Origin: JADJOY01 sp046331705 [NCBI: bacterium]
Lineage (GTDB): Bacteria > JADJOY01
Direction: 5' to 3'
Assembly: GCA_046331705.1 (NCBI GenBank)
Contig: JAXLQJ010000012.1
Location: 108,241 to 172,240, forward strand
Length of the DNA: 64,000 bases
Shown here: one piece after another, positions 45,408 to 54,827 of the stretch
How the letters are laid out: each line of letters begins with the position of its first letter
Position numbering within the stretch: position 1 is the first letter of the stretch
Notes under the pieces: generated by a model
What the model saw: the letters and a program-made list of their open reading frames with translations, nothing else
Database searches by the model: none
Told to the model about the DNA's origin: nothing
Made by a program: the position numbers and the translations under genes

Positions 45408-47003
45408 ATGCCGAGAACCTCTCGACCCCGAACGTGGCAGGACCGCAGCTCGCGGCCGCGCACTCCGCTCGCCCGCGGTGCCAGCGCGCAGCCGGCGGCG
45501 CGCACCGTGCTCTTCGCCGTGGCGGAGTCGAGCTCGGGCGAGCGCTCGCGCGACGGCCACGGCGATGACGCGGGCGTCCAGACGCCCGCGCGTCCGAGCT
45601 GGGATCGCGAGCTCGCCGGCAAGCGAGTGCTGGTGGTGGGCGTGGCCCGCACCGGGCTCGCCGCGGCGCGCTTCCTCCTCGAGCGCGGGGCCCGGGTGAC
45701 GATCACCGAGCGGCGTTCGCGCGCCGAGCTTCCCGCCGAGATCGACGAGCTGGAGCGCGCGGGTGCGCTCATCGAGGCCGGCGGTCATCGCGACTCGACG
45801 TTCGTCGCCCAGGACCTGATCGTGATCAGCCCGGGGGTTCCCATGAGCATCGAGCCGCTGGTTCGAGCACGCGAGCACGACGTGTGGGTGGTGAGCGAGC
45901 TCGAGCTCGCGGCCCGGTACGTCACGGCGCCGATCGTCGCGATCACGGGCACCAATGGGAAGAGCACCACCACCACGCTGATCGGACTGGTCGCGGAAGC
46001 CGCCGGTCTCGCGGCCTTCGTGGGCGGCAATCTCGGGACACCGCTCATCGCGTGCGCGCCGCTCGCCGCCCGCAAGGATCTGCTGGTGGTCGAGGTGTCG
46101 AGCTTCCAGCTCGAAGGCATCCACGAGTTCCGGCCGCGGGTGTCGGTGCTGCTCAACGTCACCGAGGATCACCTCGATCGGTATCCGACCTTCGGCGACT
46201 ACGTCCGCGCCAAGGCCCGCGTGTTCGCGAACCAGGAAGCGAGCGACACCGCCATCCTGAATCACGACGATCCCGTGGTTCGCGCGCTCGCCGCGGAGTG
46301 CAGGGCGCGGGTGGTGTTCCTGAGCCTGCGCGGTCGGCCCCCCGGTCCCGCCGCGTGGGTGGAGGGAGACCGGTTCTTCGTCGATCTCGGTGACGGCGAA
46401 TGCCTGAGCTACGACGCCAGCAACTTGCTGCTCGAGGGCGTTCACAACCGTGAGAACGCGCTCGCGGCGCTCGCCACCGCGCGCGTGCTGGGCATCGACG
46501 GCGGCGTGGCGATGCGAGCCATCGCGGCCTTCCCCGGTCTGCCGCACCGCATGGAGCGCGTCGCCGAGTCGGGCGGCGTGCGCTGGATCAACGACTCCAA
46601 GGCGACCAACGTGGCGGCGAGCGTGCGCTCTCTCGAGACCTACAGCGGCAACGTCATCCTGCTGGCGGGCGGCGTGGACAAGGGCGGCAGCTACGAGCCG
46701 CTGGTGTCGGCCTGCCGCGGACGGGTGAAGCACGCGTTCGTGTACGGACAAGGCCGCGAACGGCTCGGCGAGGCGCTGGAGCGGGCGGTGCCCACCGCGC
46801 GGGTCGCGGATCTCGCCGCCGCCGTCGACGGCGCCGCCGCGGCGGCGCGCGACGGCGACGTGGTGCTGCTGGCGCCGGCGTGCGCGAGCTACGACCAGTT
46901 CAAGAACTTCGAGGAACGCGGCGACCTCTTCCGCCGCCTCGCGCTGGCGCGAATCCGCCGCGCTGCCCCGGTCGCGCCGAAGGGCACGGGGGAGGATCGA
47001 TGA
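45408..47003 (+). CDS. murD: UDP-MurNAc-L-alanine:D-glutamate ligase with N-terminal extension
   Basis: A 531-residue Mur ligase that adds D-glutamate. The enzyme proper starts near residue 66 (DRELAGKRVLVVGVARTGLA). The ATP loop is GTNGKSTTTT at 181-190, with EVSSFQLEGI and LLNVTEDHLDRY typical of MurD, and WINDSKATNVAA near the end. The first 65 residues are an extra Arg, Pro and Ser-rich segment that ordinary MurD proteins lack. Its start ATG 45408 has GAGGA overlapping the mraY stop, so the extension appears to be translated. Inner GTG starts are possible. Its stop overlaps ftsW. Confidence 0.92.
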   Translation: MPRTSRPRTWQDRSSRPRTPLARGASAQPAARTVLFAVAESSSGERSRDGHGDDAGVQTPARPSWDRELAGKRVLVVGVARTGLAAARFLLERGARVTITERRSRAELPAEIDELERAGALIEAGGHRDSTFVAQDLIVISPGVPMSIEPLVRAREHDVWVVSELELAARYVTAPIVAITGTNGKSTTTTLIGLVAEAAGLAAFVGGNLGTPLIACAPLAARKDLLVVEVSSFQLEGIHEFRPRVSVLLNVTEDHLDRYPTFGDYVRAKARVFANQEASDTAILNHDDPVVRALAAECRARVVFLSLRGRPPGPAAWVEGDRFFVDLGDGECLSYDASNLLLEGVHNRENALAALATARVLGIDGGVAMRAIAAFPGLPHRMERVAESGGVRWINDSKATNVAASVRSLETYSGNVILLAGGVDKGGSYEPLVSACRGRVKHAFVYGQGRERLGEALERAVPTARVADLAAAVDGAAAAARDGDVVLLAPACASYDQFKNFEERGDLFRRLALARIRRAAPVAPKGTGEDR

Positions 47004-48193
47004 GCGCGGTCGCCTCGATCCGCGGCGGCGCGGCGCACGCCGTGGTCCCGTCGATCGCGCTCGGCGCGCAGGCGGAGCGCAAGGCGCTCGGCGCACGGGT
47101 GTGGACGATCGAGCTCGCCTTCGCGGTGCTCACGCTCCTCGGGCTGGCGCTGGTGTGGAGCGCATCGAGCGCGATGGCGCTGGCGCGTCACGGGTCGAGC
47201 AGTCATTTCTTCGTGAAGCAGCTGGTCTGGGCGCTCCTCGCTTGCGTCGGCTTCTTCGCCGCGAGCCGCACCCCGCTGCCGTGGATCCGGCGCGGCGCCG
47301 GCCTCGCGCTGCCGCTGCTCTCGCTCGCGCTCGTGTACCTGCTCATCCCGGGTGTCGCCGGCGAGCGCGGTGGCGCGACCCGTTGGATCGTGTTCCACGG
47401 CGTGTCGCTCCAGCCCGGCGAGCCCACCAAGGTCGCGTTGGTGTTGTTCCTGGCGCGCTGGCTCGCCCGTCGCCCGGCGCCGAGCGGCAAGCAGGTGCTC
47501 GAGGCGCTCGCGATCGCCGCGGTTCCCGCCGGCCTCGTCTACCGTCAGCCGGATCTCGGGACGGCGGTGGTGCTCACGGCGTCGGCGCTCGCGATGCTCT
47601 ATCTGGCGGGGGCGCGGCCGCTGCACGTCGCCGGCGTGGTGCTCGCCGCGCTGCCGCTCTTGCCGCTCGCGCTCATCGGGCACGCCTATCGCTGGCACCG
47701 GCTGATCGCGTTCTGGAACCCCTGGGAGAACGCGCGCACGCTCGGCTACCAGATCGTGCAGTCGTTCGTGGCGTTCGGCTCGGGCGGCGTGTTCGGGCGC
47801 GGTCTCGGCGGCGGCGCGCAGAAGCTCTTCTATCTGCCGGAGAGCCACACCGACTTCGTGTTCGCCGTGCTGGGCGAGGAGATGGGCTTCCTGGGCGTGG
47901 TGTGCGTCGCCACGCTCTTCTTACTGCTGGTGGTGCAAGGCAGCCGCGTGGCGCTCGCGGCGCGCGATCGTTTCGGCTTCCTGGTGGCGGCCGGCCTCAC
48001 CGCCCTGATCGGGCTCGAAGCGGCGGCCAACATGGCCGTGACGCTCGGCATCGTGCCCACCAAGGGCCTGGCGCTGCCGTTCCTGAGCTACGGCGGATCG
48101 GCGCTGCTGTCGTCGGCGATCGCCCTCGGGTTCGTGCTGGCCATCGATCGCGACTCGGCGCTCGGTGGCGCCGGCGGCGAGGACTCGCCATGA
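47000..48193 (+). CDS. ftsW: SEDS family peptidoglycan glycosyltransferase FtsW
   Basis: A 397-residue membrane protein with about ten transmembrane helices that polymerises lipid II at the septum with FtsI. Landmark blocks: LQPGEPTKVALVLFLARW, the periplasmic LPESHTDFVFAVLGEEMGF and GIVPTKGLALPFLSYGGSAL. The first 30 residues are a cytoplasmic Ala-rich tail. ATG 47000 overlaps the murD stop and TGA 48191-48193 overlaps the murG start. Confidence 0.95.
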   Translation: MSAVASIRGGAAHAVVPSIALGAQAERKALGARVWTIELAFAVLTLLGLALVWSASSAMALARHGSSSHFFVKQLVWALLACVGFFAASRTPLPWIRRGAGLALPLLSLALVYLLIPGVAGERGGATRWIVFHGVSLQPGEPTKVALVLFLARWLARRPAPSGKQVLEALAIAAVPAGLVYRQPDLGTAVVLTASALAMLYLAGARPLHVAGVVLAALPLLPLALIGHAYRWHRLIAFWNPWENARTLGYQIVQSFVAFGSGGVFGRGLGGGAQKLFYLPESHTDFVFAVLGEEMGFLGVVCVATLFLLLVVQGSRVALAARDRFGFLVAAGLTALIGLEAAANMAVTLGIVPTKGLALPFLSYGGSALLSSAIALGFVLAIDRDSALGGAGGEDSP

Positions 48194-49314
48194 GGCTACT
48201 GGTCGCCGGCGGCGGCACCGGCGGTCACCTCTTTCCGGGGGTGGCGGTGGCCGAGCGTTGGCTCGCTGCGGGCGAGGATCGCGCGGTGGCCTTCGCGGGC
48301 ACCAGCCGTGGCATCGAAGCGCGGGTCGTGCCCGAGCTCGGTCACCGATTCTTCGCGGTGCGCGCCGGAGCCGTCGCCGGCGGAGGGCTGCTGGCGAAGC
48401 TCGCCTCGCTCGGCCAGGTGCTGCTCGGCATCCGCGATGCGGGCGCGGTGCTGCGCGAGTTCGATCCGCACGTGGTCCTCGGCGTGGGGGGCTACGCCTC
48501 GGTGCCCGTGATGATCCGCTCGGCGCTCGCGCGCCGGCCCACGGCGATCCAGGAGCAAAACGCCGCTCCCGGCTTGGCGAATCGATTGCTCGGTCGGCTG
48601 GTGCGTCGCGTGTTCGTCTCGTTCGAGTCGAGCCTGGGGCATTTCCCCGCGGGGCGGGCGGTGCTCACCGGCAACCCGATCCGCGCGTCGGTGCTGTCGC
48701 GGCTCGACGAGACGCGTCGCGTGCGCGCCGCGCGTGGGCGTGGCGCGAGCCCGAGCGTGCTGGTCGTGGGTGGCAGCCAGGGCTCGCGGTTCTTGAACGA
48801 GCACGTGCCCGCCGCGGTCGCCGAGTGGCTCGCGAAGCGCACGTCGGCCTCGGAGTGCCGGCAGGCGCCCGAGATCGTCCACCAGACGGGCGCCGCCGAC
48901 GAGGCCGCGACTCGCGCGCGTTACCAGGAGCTTGGCCTGGTGGCACAGGTGATGCCCTTCATCCAGGACATGGGCGCCGCGTACGGCGCGGCCGATCTGG
49001 TGGTGGCGCGGGCCGGCGCCGGCACGCTCTCCGAGCTGGCCGCGGTGGGCGCGCCCGCGGTGCTGGTGCCGTATCCCCACGCGGGCGCCCACCAGGAGGC
49101 GAACGCGCGTGCCTACGAGTCGCTGGGAGCGGCGGTTTGCGTGACCCAGGCCGAGGCGACGACCGCGCGGCTCGCCGACGAGATCGGCCGATTGCTCGAC
49201 GACACCGAGCGCCGGCGGCGCATGGCGGCGGCGGCGCTGGCGGCCGCGCGGCCGCGCGCCGCGGAGCAGATCGCTCGAGCGTGCGCGGATCTCGCCCTCG
49301 GCGGGACGAGGTGA
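48190..49314 (+). CDS. murG: UDP-GlcNAc:undecaprenyl-PP-MurNAc-pentapeptide GlcNAc transferase
   Basis: A 374-residue GT-B glycosyltransferase at the inner membrane that turns lipid I into lipid II. The N-terminal loop is GGGTGGHLFPGVAVAERW at 8-25, the middle EQNAAPGLANRLLGR, and the donor-binding ARAGAGTLSELAAVG with PHAGAHQEANAR near the end. It overlaps ftsW by four bases; murC follows after three. Length is typical. Confidence 0.96.
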   Translation: MRLLVAGGGTGGHLFPGVAVAERWLAAGEDRAVAFAGTSRGIEARVVPELGHRFFAVRAGAVAGGGLLAKLASLGQVLLGIRDAGAVLREFDPHVVLGVGGYASVPVMIRSALARRPTAIQEQNAAPGLANRLLGRLVRRVFVSFESSLGHFPAGRAVLTGNPIRASVLSRLDETRRVRAARGRGASPSVLVVGGSQGSRFLNEHVPAAVAEWLAKRTSASECRQAPEIVHQTGAADEAATRARYQELGLVAQVMPFIQDMGAAYGAADLVVARAGAGTLSELAAVGAPAVLVPYPHAGAHQEANARAYESLGAAVCVTQAEATTARLADEIGRLLDDTERRRRMAAAALAAARPRAAEQIARACADLALGGTR

Positions 49315-49317
49315 GCG

Positions 49318-50703
49318 ATGTATCGCAAGGAACATCGCATCCATTTCGTTGGCGTCGGCGGCAGCGGCATGAGCGGCATCGCCGAGGTGCTCGTGAACCT
49401 GGGCTATCGCGTGAGCGGCTCGGATCTCGCCGACAACGCGGTGACGCGGCGGCTCGCGAGCCTCGGCATCGCGATCCATCAGGGTCACGACGCCAAGAAC
49501 GTGATCGCCGCCAACGCCCAGGTGGTGGTCGTGTCGACGGCGGTGAAGCGCGACAACCCCGAGGTCGTGGAGGCGCGCCGCCGCGGCATCCCGGTGATCC
49601 CGCGCGCCGAGATGCTCGCCGAGCTGATGCGCATGAAGTACGGCGTGGCCATCGCCGGCTCGCACGGCAAGACCACCACCACCTCGCTCACGGCCGCCGT
49701 GCTCCAGGCGGGCGGCCTCGATCCCACCGTGGTGATCGGCGGGCGCCTCATGGGCCAGGGCACGGGTGCGCGGCTCGGCAAGGGCGAGTTCCTGGTCGCC
49801 GAGGCGGACGAGTCCGACGGCAGCTTCCTCCATCTGGCGCCGACCATCGCCGTGGTCACGAACATCGACCGCGAGCACATGGACCACCACCACACGATGG
49901 AGGCGCTGCGCGCCGCGTTCGTGACGTTCCTGAACAAGGTGCCGTTCTACGGGCTCACGATCCTCAACCTCGATCATCCGGCGGTGCAGGGGATCCTGCC
50001 CGAGATCGAGAAGCGCTGGGTCACCTACGGGTTCTCGGCGCAGGCCGATTACACCGCGAGCGACATCGAGCTCGCCGCGCGCCGCTCGAGCTTCGTGGTG
50101 CGCCGCCGCGGCGAGGACCTGGGTGCCGTGACCCTGGGGCTCGCCGGCCTCCACAACGTGCAGAACTCGCTGGCGGTGGTGGCGATCGCCGACGAGCTGG
50201 GCATCCCGTTCAGCGCCGTGCGCGACGCCCTCTCCTCGTTCCAGGGGATCGAGCGGCGCTTCCAGGTGCTCGGCGAGGAGCGCGGCGTGCTGGTGGTGGA
50301 CGACTACGGCCATCACCCCGCCGAGATTCGCGCCACGCTGGAAGCGGCGCGCGCCGGCTGGGACCGGCGCATCGTGGTGGCGTTCCAGCCGCACCGCTAC
50401 ACGCGCACTCGCGACCTCGCCGAGGAGTTCCACGGCGCGTTCCACCAATCGGACGTGCTCGTCGTCACCTCGATCTACGCGGCCAGCGAAGAGCCGCTTC
50501 CGGGCGTGAGCGGCGAGACCCTCGCGGAAGGGGTTCGCATCCACGGACACCGCGACGTGCGCTACGCGGCGAGCCTCGACGACGTCCTCGACGTGCTCGC
50601 GGAGACCGTGCGCGACGGCGACATGGTGCTGACGCTCGGCGCGGGATCGATCGGCGGCGTCGGGCCGAAGCTCCTCGAACGCCTGCGCGGAGAGGGATCG
50701 TGA
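49318..50703 (+). CDS. murC: UDP-MurNAc:L-alanine ligase
   Basis: A 461-residue Mur ligase that begins peptide assembly on UDP-MurNAc. It shows the family start [18 protein letters not shown], the ATP loop [11 protein letters not shown] near 114-124, ADESDGSFL, and [10 protein letters not shown] with [16 protein letters not shown] site precedes ATG 49318. All standard residues are present, so it should be active. Gene order murG, murC, murB, ddl, ftsQ is as in deltaproteobacteria. Confidence 0.96.
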   Translation: MYRKEHRIHFVGVGGSGMSGIAEVLVNLGYRVSGSDLADNAVTRRLASLGIAIHQGHDAKNVIAANAQVVVVSTAVKRDNPEVVEARRRGIPVIPRAEMLAELMRMKYGVAIAGSHGKTTTTSLTAAVLQAGGLDPTVVIGGRLMGQGTGARLGKGEFLVAEADESDGSFLHLAPTIAVVTNIDREHMDHHHTMEALRAAFVTFLNKVPFYGLTILNLDHPAVQGILPEIEKRWVTYGFSAQADYTASDIELAARRSSFVVRRRGEDLGAVTLGLAGLHNVQNSLAVVAIADELGIPFSAVRDALSSFQGIERRFQVLGEERGVLVVDDYGHHPAEIRATLEAARAGWDRRIVVAFQPHRYTRTRDLAEEFHGAFHQSDVLVVTSIYAASEEPLPGVSGETLAEGVRIHGHRDVRYAASLDDVLDVLAETVRDGDMVLTLGAGSIGGVGPKLLERLRGEGS

Positions 50704-50755
50704 GCGATGCGCGCACGGGGGACCGTCGAGCCCCGCGCGTGGCCGCGGAGGGCGC

Positions 50756-51745
50756 ATGGCCGCGCCTGACGTCGTTGCCGCTTCGGCGGAGCGTCTCGGC
50801 GCTGCGCGCCGCGCGGCGCTGGCGCGCGCGCTTCCCCCTCGTCTGCGGGCGCGGCTGCGCTTCGACGAGCCGCTGGCCCCTCACACCACGTGGAGGATCG
50901 GCGGTCCCGCCGACGTGTGGGTCGAGGTGCACGCGATCCGCGAGCTGGCCGCGTTGCTGCGCGCCGCGCGCACGCAGCACGTTCCGGTCCGCATCCTGGG
51001 CGCCGGCTCGAACGTGCTCGTGGCGGACGAGGGCGCGGCGGGCGCGATCCTCGCGCTCGGCGGTGACTTCGAGCGCGTGGTCCTGGAGCGCGCCGGCGCC
51101 CGCGTGCTGCGGCTCGCCGTCGGTGCCGGCGTCAAGCTCACCGCGTTCGCGCGCCGCATCTCGAACGAAGGCTGGGCTGGCCTCGAGTTCGCGGTGGGAA
51201 TTCCCAGCACCGTGGGAGGCGCCCTGGTCATGAACGCGGGTGCCCACGGCAGCGAGATGCGGGGCGTCGTGCGCTGGGCGGAGCTCGTCGCCGCGAGCGG
51301 CGAGCGCTCGCGCGTGGACGCCGCCGATCTCGAGTTCGGCTATCGCCGCACCCGTCTCCCGTGCGGCGCCGTGGTCACGCGCGTGGGGATCGCGTTGCAT
51401 CGCGACGATCCGAGCGCGATTCGCGGCCGGGTGCGAGCGCACCTCGATTACCGGAGGACCACCCAGCCGCTCACCGAGCCGAGCTGCGGCTCGGTGTTCG
51501 TGAACCCGGCGGGAGGCTCGGCCGGTCGCCTCGTCGAGGAGGCCGGGCTCAAGGGGCGGCGCGTCGGCGGTGCGTCGATCTCGACCAAGCACGCGAATTT
51601 CATCGTCAACGAAGGCAACGCCACCGCCGCGGACGTGGTGGCGCTGATCCGCGAGGCGCGCAACCAGGTGCGTGCGCGCACGGGCATCGATCTCGTTCCC
51701 GAGGTGAAGCCGTTCGGCGATTTCGCCGGCGGCGCGCCGTGGTGA
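50756..51745 (+). CDS. murB: UDP-N-acetylenolpyruvoylglucosamine reductase
   Basis: A 329-residue FAD enzyme that forms UDP-MurNAc with NADPH. It is a type II-like enzyme with FAD-binding ILGAGSNVLVADEG, GLEFAVGIPSTVGGALVMNAG and the catalytic serine region SCGSVFVNP. ISTKHANFIVNEGNA and EVKPFGDF are further typical blocks. GGAGGG lies directly before ATG 50756. The first 40 residues are Ala/Arg-rich and slightly longer than usual. The 52-base gap after murC is one of the larger gaps in the cluster. Confidence 0.95.
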   Translation: MAAPDVVAASAERLGAARRAALARALPPRLRARLRFDEPLAPHTTWRIGGPADVWVEVHAIRELAALLRAARTQHVPVRILGAGSNVLVADEGAAGAILALGGDFERVVLERAGARVLRLAVGAGVKLTAFARRISNEGWAGLEFAVGIPSTVGGALVMNAGAHGSEMRGVVRWAELVAASGERSRVDAADLEFGYRRTRLPCGAVVTRVGIALHRDDPSAIRGRVRAHLDYRRTTQPLTEPSCGSVFVNPAGGSAGRLVEEAGLKGRRVGGASISTKHANFIVNEGNATAADVVALIREARNQVRARTGIDLVPEVKPFGDFAGGAPW

Positions 51746-51773
51746 GCGAAAGACCGGGCGAGGAAGCGACGGA

Positions 51774-52697
51774 ATGGCACGGGTGGCGGTGTTGTTGGGC
51801 GGCATGAGCGCCGAGCGCGAGGTGAGCCTGGTGACGGGCGAGGCCTTCACGGCGGCGGTCGCGCGCCTCGGTCACGAGGCGATCCGCGTCGACGTGGGCG
51901 CCGACCTCGCGCAGCGGCTGACCGACGCGAAGCCCGACGTCGCGCTCATCGGCCTGCACGGCAAGTTCGGCGAGGACGGCGCGGTGCAGGGGCTGCTCGA
52001 GGTGATGGGCGTCCCGTACACCGGCTCGGGCGTGCTCGCGAGCGCGGTCGCCATGGACAAGGTGACCAGCAAGCGGCTCTTCGAGAACGCCGGGATCCCC
52101 ACGGCGCCGTTCGTGATCCATCGCGCCGGCGAGCCGCTTCCCGCTCCGCCGGGTGGGTTCCCGTGCATCGTGAAGCCGGCGAGCGAGGGGTCGAGCGTCG
52201 GCGTGAGCCTGGTCCACGATGCGAGCGAGCTGCTGCCCTCGCTCTCCGTCGCCCATCGCTACGATCCCGTCGCGCTGGTCGAGCGCTACGTGAAGGGTCG
52301 CGAGATCCAGGTGGCGATCCTCGACGGCCGCGTGCTCGGCACCCTCGAGATCGTGCCCGAGGGCCACGAGCTCTACGACTACGAGACCAAGTACACCGCG
52401 GGCCTCGCCAAGCATCTCTGCCCGGCGCCGCTCGCGGCCGGGGTCCGCGCGCGGATCGAGGCGCTGGCGCAGCAGGCGAACGATCTCCTGGGCTGCGAGG
52501 GCGCCACGCGCGTCGAGTTCCTCCTCGAGCACGACCGCGATCCGTGGATCCTCGAGATCAACACCTTGCCGGGCATGACCCCCACGAGCTTGGTGCCCGA
52601 GATCGCCGGCCACGCCGGGATCTCGTTCGACGAGCTGGTGGCGCGCTTGATCGCGAGCGCGCGCCTCAAGATCCCGCGCGTCGGGAGCGGCTCGTGA
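51774..52697 (+). CDS. ddl: D-alanine-D-alanine ligase
   Basis: A 307-residue ATP-grasp enzyme making the D-Ala-D-Ala used by MurF. Start VAVLLGGMSAEREVSLVTG, middle GSGVLASAVAMDK, glycine-rich loop PASEGSSVGVSLV, and metal-binding ILEINTLPGMTPTSLVPE are all present. These are DdlB-type features; nothing suggests a D-Ala-D-Lac ligase. A GAGGA element lies about nine bases before the ATG. Its stop overlaps the ftsQ start. Confidence 0.95.
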   Translation: MARVAVLLGGMSAEREVSLVTGEAFTAAVARLGHEAIRVDVGADLAQRLTDAKPDVALIGLHGKFGEDGAVQGLLEVMGVPYTGSGVLASAVAMDKVTSKRLFENAGIPTAPFVIHRAGEPLPAPPGGFPCIVKPASEGSSVGVSLVHDASELLPSLSVAHRYDPVALVERYVKGREIQVAILDGRVLGTLEIVPEGHELYDYETKYTAGLAKHLCPAPLAAGVRARIEALAQQANDLLGCEGATRVEFLLEHDRDPWILEINTLPGMTPTSLVPEIAGHAGISFDELVARLIASARLKIPRVGSGS

Positions 52698-53491
52698 GCA
52701 CGACCGCGACGCAGGTGCGGCGGCGCTCGCCGGCGTGGTTGGCGGCGGTGGCGGTGCCGCTCGCGCTGACGTCGGCGGCGGCGGGCTTCGGCTGGGCGCG
52801 GCTCGTCGACTCCGATCGGATGGCGCTCGGCGCGCCGCGCATCCGCGGCAATCACCGCCTCGGCGACGACGAGATCGCGAGCTACGCGGGCCTCGTGGAT
52901 CGCGAGAGCTGGCTTCGGGTATCGCCGAAGCGGATCGAGGAGCGGCTCGAGTCGCACCCGTGGATCAAGCACGCGGAGGTCCGGCGCGCGTGGCCGCCTG
53001 CGCTGGTGATCGACGTCGTGGAGCGGCGGCCGGTGGCCTGGGTGCTCGACGAGCAACCGTGGGCGGTGGACGCCGACGCGCAGCCGCTCGCGGCTTGGAA
53101 CGTGGACGACGATTTCGATCTGCCGGTGATCACCGGCATCGACTCGGGCACCGGTCAGCCGGGCGACGCGGAGTGGACGCGTCATCAGCTCGAGGAGGCG
53201 GTCGCGATGCTCGACCAGATCGCGAGCCTGGAAGACCCGCCGGCGATCGACGAGCTGCACCTCGGCCCGGAAGCGCGCTGGTCGATCCTCACGGCGAGCG
53301 GGCGAGAGATCGTGCTGGGTCGGCGCGACCAGGCGACGGCCGCCTGGCAGCGCTATCGGCGACTCATGCCGCAGATCGGTCGCGAATCCGAGCGCGACGT
53401 GCTCCGAGTGGACGTGTCCGACGCCGCGGACGCGTACGTGATGGTGGGCGCGCCGGCGACGCGCGCGACTGCGCGCTGGCAGCGCGGCTGA
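52694..53491 (+). CDS. ftsQ: Cell division protein FtsQ/DivIB
   Basis: A 265-residue bitopic protein starting at GTG 52694 (GTGA overlap with ddl). It has a short basic cytoplasmic part, one transmembrane helix (about 15-35), a POTRA domain near 45-112 with IRGNHRLGDDEI, SHPWIKHAEVRRAWP and IDVVERRPVAWV, and a FtsQ-type beta domain to the end. It links early and late divisome proteins. Position before ftsA and ftsZ supports the call, as FtsQ is poorly conserved. Confidence 0.9.
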   Translation: MSTTATQVRRRSPAWLAAVAVPLALTSAAAGFGWARLVDSDRMALGAPRIRGNHRLGDDEIASYAGLVDRESWLRVSPKRIEERLESHPWIKHAEVRRAWPPALVIDVVERRPVAWVLDEQPWAVDADAQPLAAWNVDDDFDLPVITGIDSGTGQPGDAEWTRHQLEEAVAMLDQIASLEDPPAIDELHLGPEARWSILTASGREIVLGRRDQATAAWQRYRRLMPQIGRESERDVLRVDVSDAADAYVMVGAPATRATARWQRG

Positions 53492-53514
53492 CTGGCCGAG
53501 ACGGAGGAGAGCGC

Positions 53515-54744
53515 ATGTCGAGACGGGACAATCAGATCGTGGGCCTGGACATCGGCACCACCAAGATCTGCGCGATCGTCGCCGAGCGGCGCGGGGACGC
53601 GGTCGAGGTGATCGGTGTCGGAGTCGCGCCGTGCGAGGGGCTGCGCAAGGGCGTGGTGGTGAACATCGAGGCCACCGTCGGCTCCATCCGCAAGGCGGTC
53701 GAGGAAGCGGAGAGTGTCGCGGCATGCGAGATCGATGGTGCCTACATCGGCATCGCCGGCGGACACATCAAGGCGATCAACTGCCACGGCGCGATCCCGC
53801 TCAAGAGCGGCGAGGTGCGGCCGCTCGACGTGCAGCGGGTGATCGAGGCGGCGACCACCGTCGCGATCCCGATCGATCGCGAGGTGATCCACACCATCCC
53901 GCAGGAGTTCGTCATCGACGGCGAGGAAGGCATCCGCGATCCGGTGGGCATGAATGGCGGCGTGCTGGAAGCGTGGGTGCACATCGTCACCGGTGCGGTT
54001 TCGGCGGCACAGAACCTGGTCAAGTGTGCGAACAAGGCCGGGCTCACGGTCCACGACATCGTGCTGCAGCCGCTCGCCAGCGCCGAGGCGGTGCTCACCA
54101 AGGACGAGAAGGAGCTCGGCGTCGCGCTCATCGACATCGGCGGCGGCACGTCCGACCTGGCGATCTTCGCCGACGGCGCCATCAAGCACAGCTCGGTGCT
54201 GCAGCTCGCGGGCAGCCAGATCACCGGCGACGTGGCGCTCGGGCTGCGCACCCCGGTGAGCGAGGCCGAGCGGCTCAAGCTCAACTACGGCTGCGCGCTC
54301 GCGTCGATGGTGGACGACGACGAGGTGATCGAGGTGCCGAGCCTGGGTGGGCGGCGGCCGCGGGTGATCTCGCGTCACGCGCTCGCCGAGATCATCGAGA
54401 TGCGCGTCGACGAGACGCTCCAGCTCGTCGAGAAGGAGATCCGCAAGGCCGGGCTCGCGGACGCGATCGCGTCCGGCATCGTGCTCACCGGCGGCAGCGC
54501 GAATCTGGTGGGGCTGCCGGAGCTGGCCGAGCGGATCTTCGATCTGCCGGTGCGGCGTGGCGCGCCGCGCGAGATCGGCGGGCTCGGCGAGGTGGTGTCG
54601 AGCCCGAAGTACGCGACCGGCGTCGGCCTGGTGCTGACCGGCGCGCGCAACGGTCGTGAGAGCAAGTTCCGCATCCGCGACGAGAACATCTTCTCGCGCG
54701 TCACGATGCGGATGAAGGAATGGTTCCAGGAGGCGTTGGTGTGA
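53515..54744 (+). CDS. ftsA: Cell division protein FtsA
   Basis: A 409-residue actin-like ATPase that ties FtsZ filaments to the membrane. Phosphate-binding GLDIGTTKICAIV at the start, ALIDIGGGTSDLAIF in the middle and VLTGGSANLVGLPELAE near the end mark the actin fold. The last residues, SRVTMRMKEWFQEALV, form the amphipathic membrane-targeting helix. GGAGGAGA lies before ATG 53515. It comes 23 bases after ftsQ. Confidence 0.96.
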   Translation: MSRRDNQIVGLDIGTTKICAIVAERRGDAVEVIGVGVAPCEGLRKGVVVNIEATVGSIRKAVEEAESVAACEIDGAYIGIAGGHIKAINCHGAIPLKSGEVRPLDVQRVIEAATTVAIPIDREVIHTIPQEFVIDGEEGIRDPVGMNGGVLEAWVHIVTGAVSAAQNLVKCANKAGLTVHDIVLQPLASAEAVLTKDEKELGVALIDIGGGTSDLAIFADGAIKHSSVLQLAGSQITGDVALGLRTPVSEAERLKLNYGCALASMVDDDEVIEVPSLGGRRPRVISRHALAEIIEMRVDETLQLVEKEIRKAGLADAIASGIVLTGGSANLVGLPELAERIFDLPVRRGAPREIGGLGEVVSSPKYATGVGLVLTGARNGRESKFRIRDENIFSRVTMRMKEWFQEALV

Positions 54745-54827
54745 GGGGTGAGGACGGAGGGGACGGACACATGAAGGCGTCCGGTGGCAGAGCAACACGA
54801 ATCGATCGGAAAACCAGGGGAGGACAG

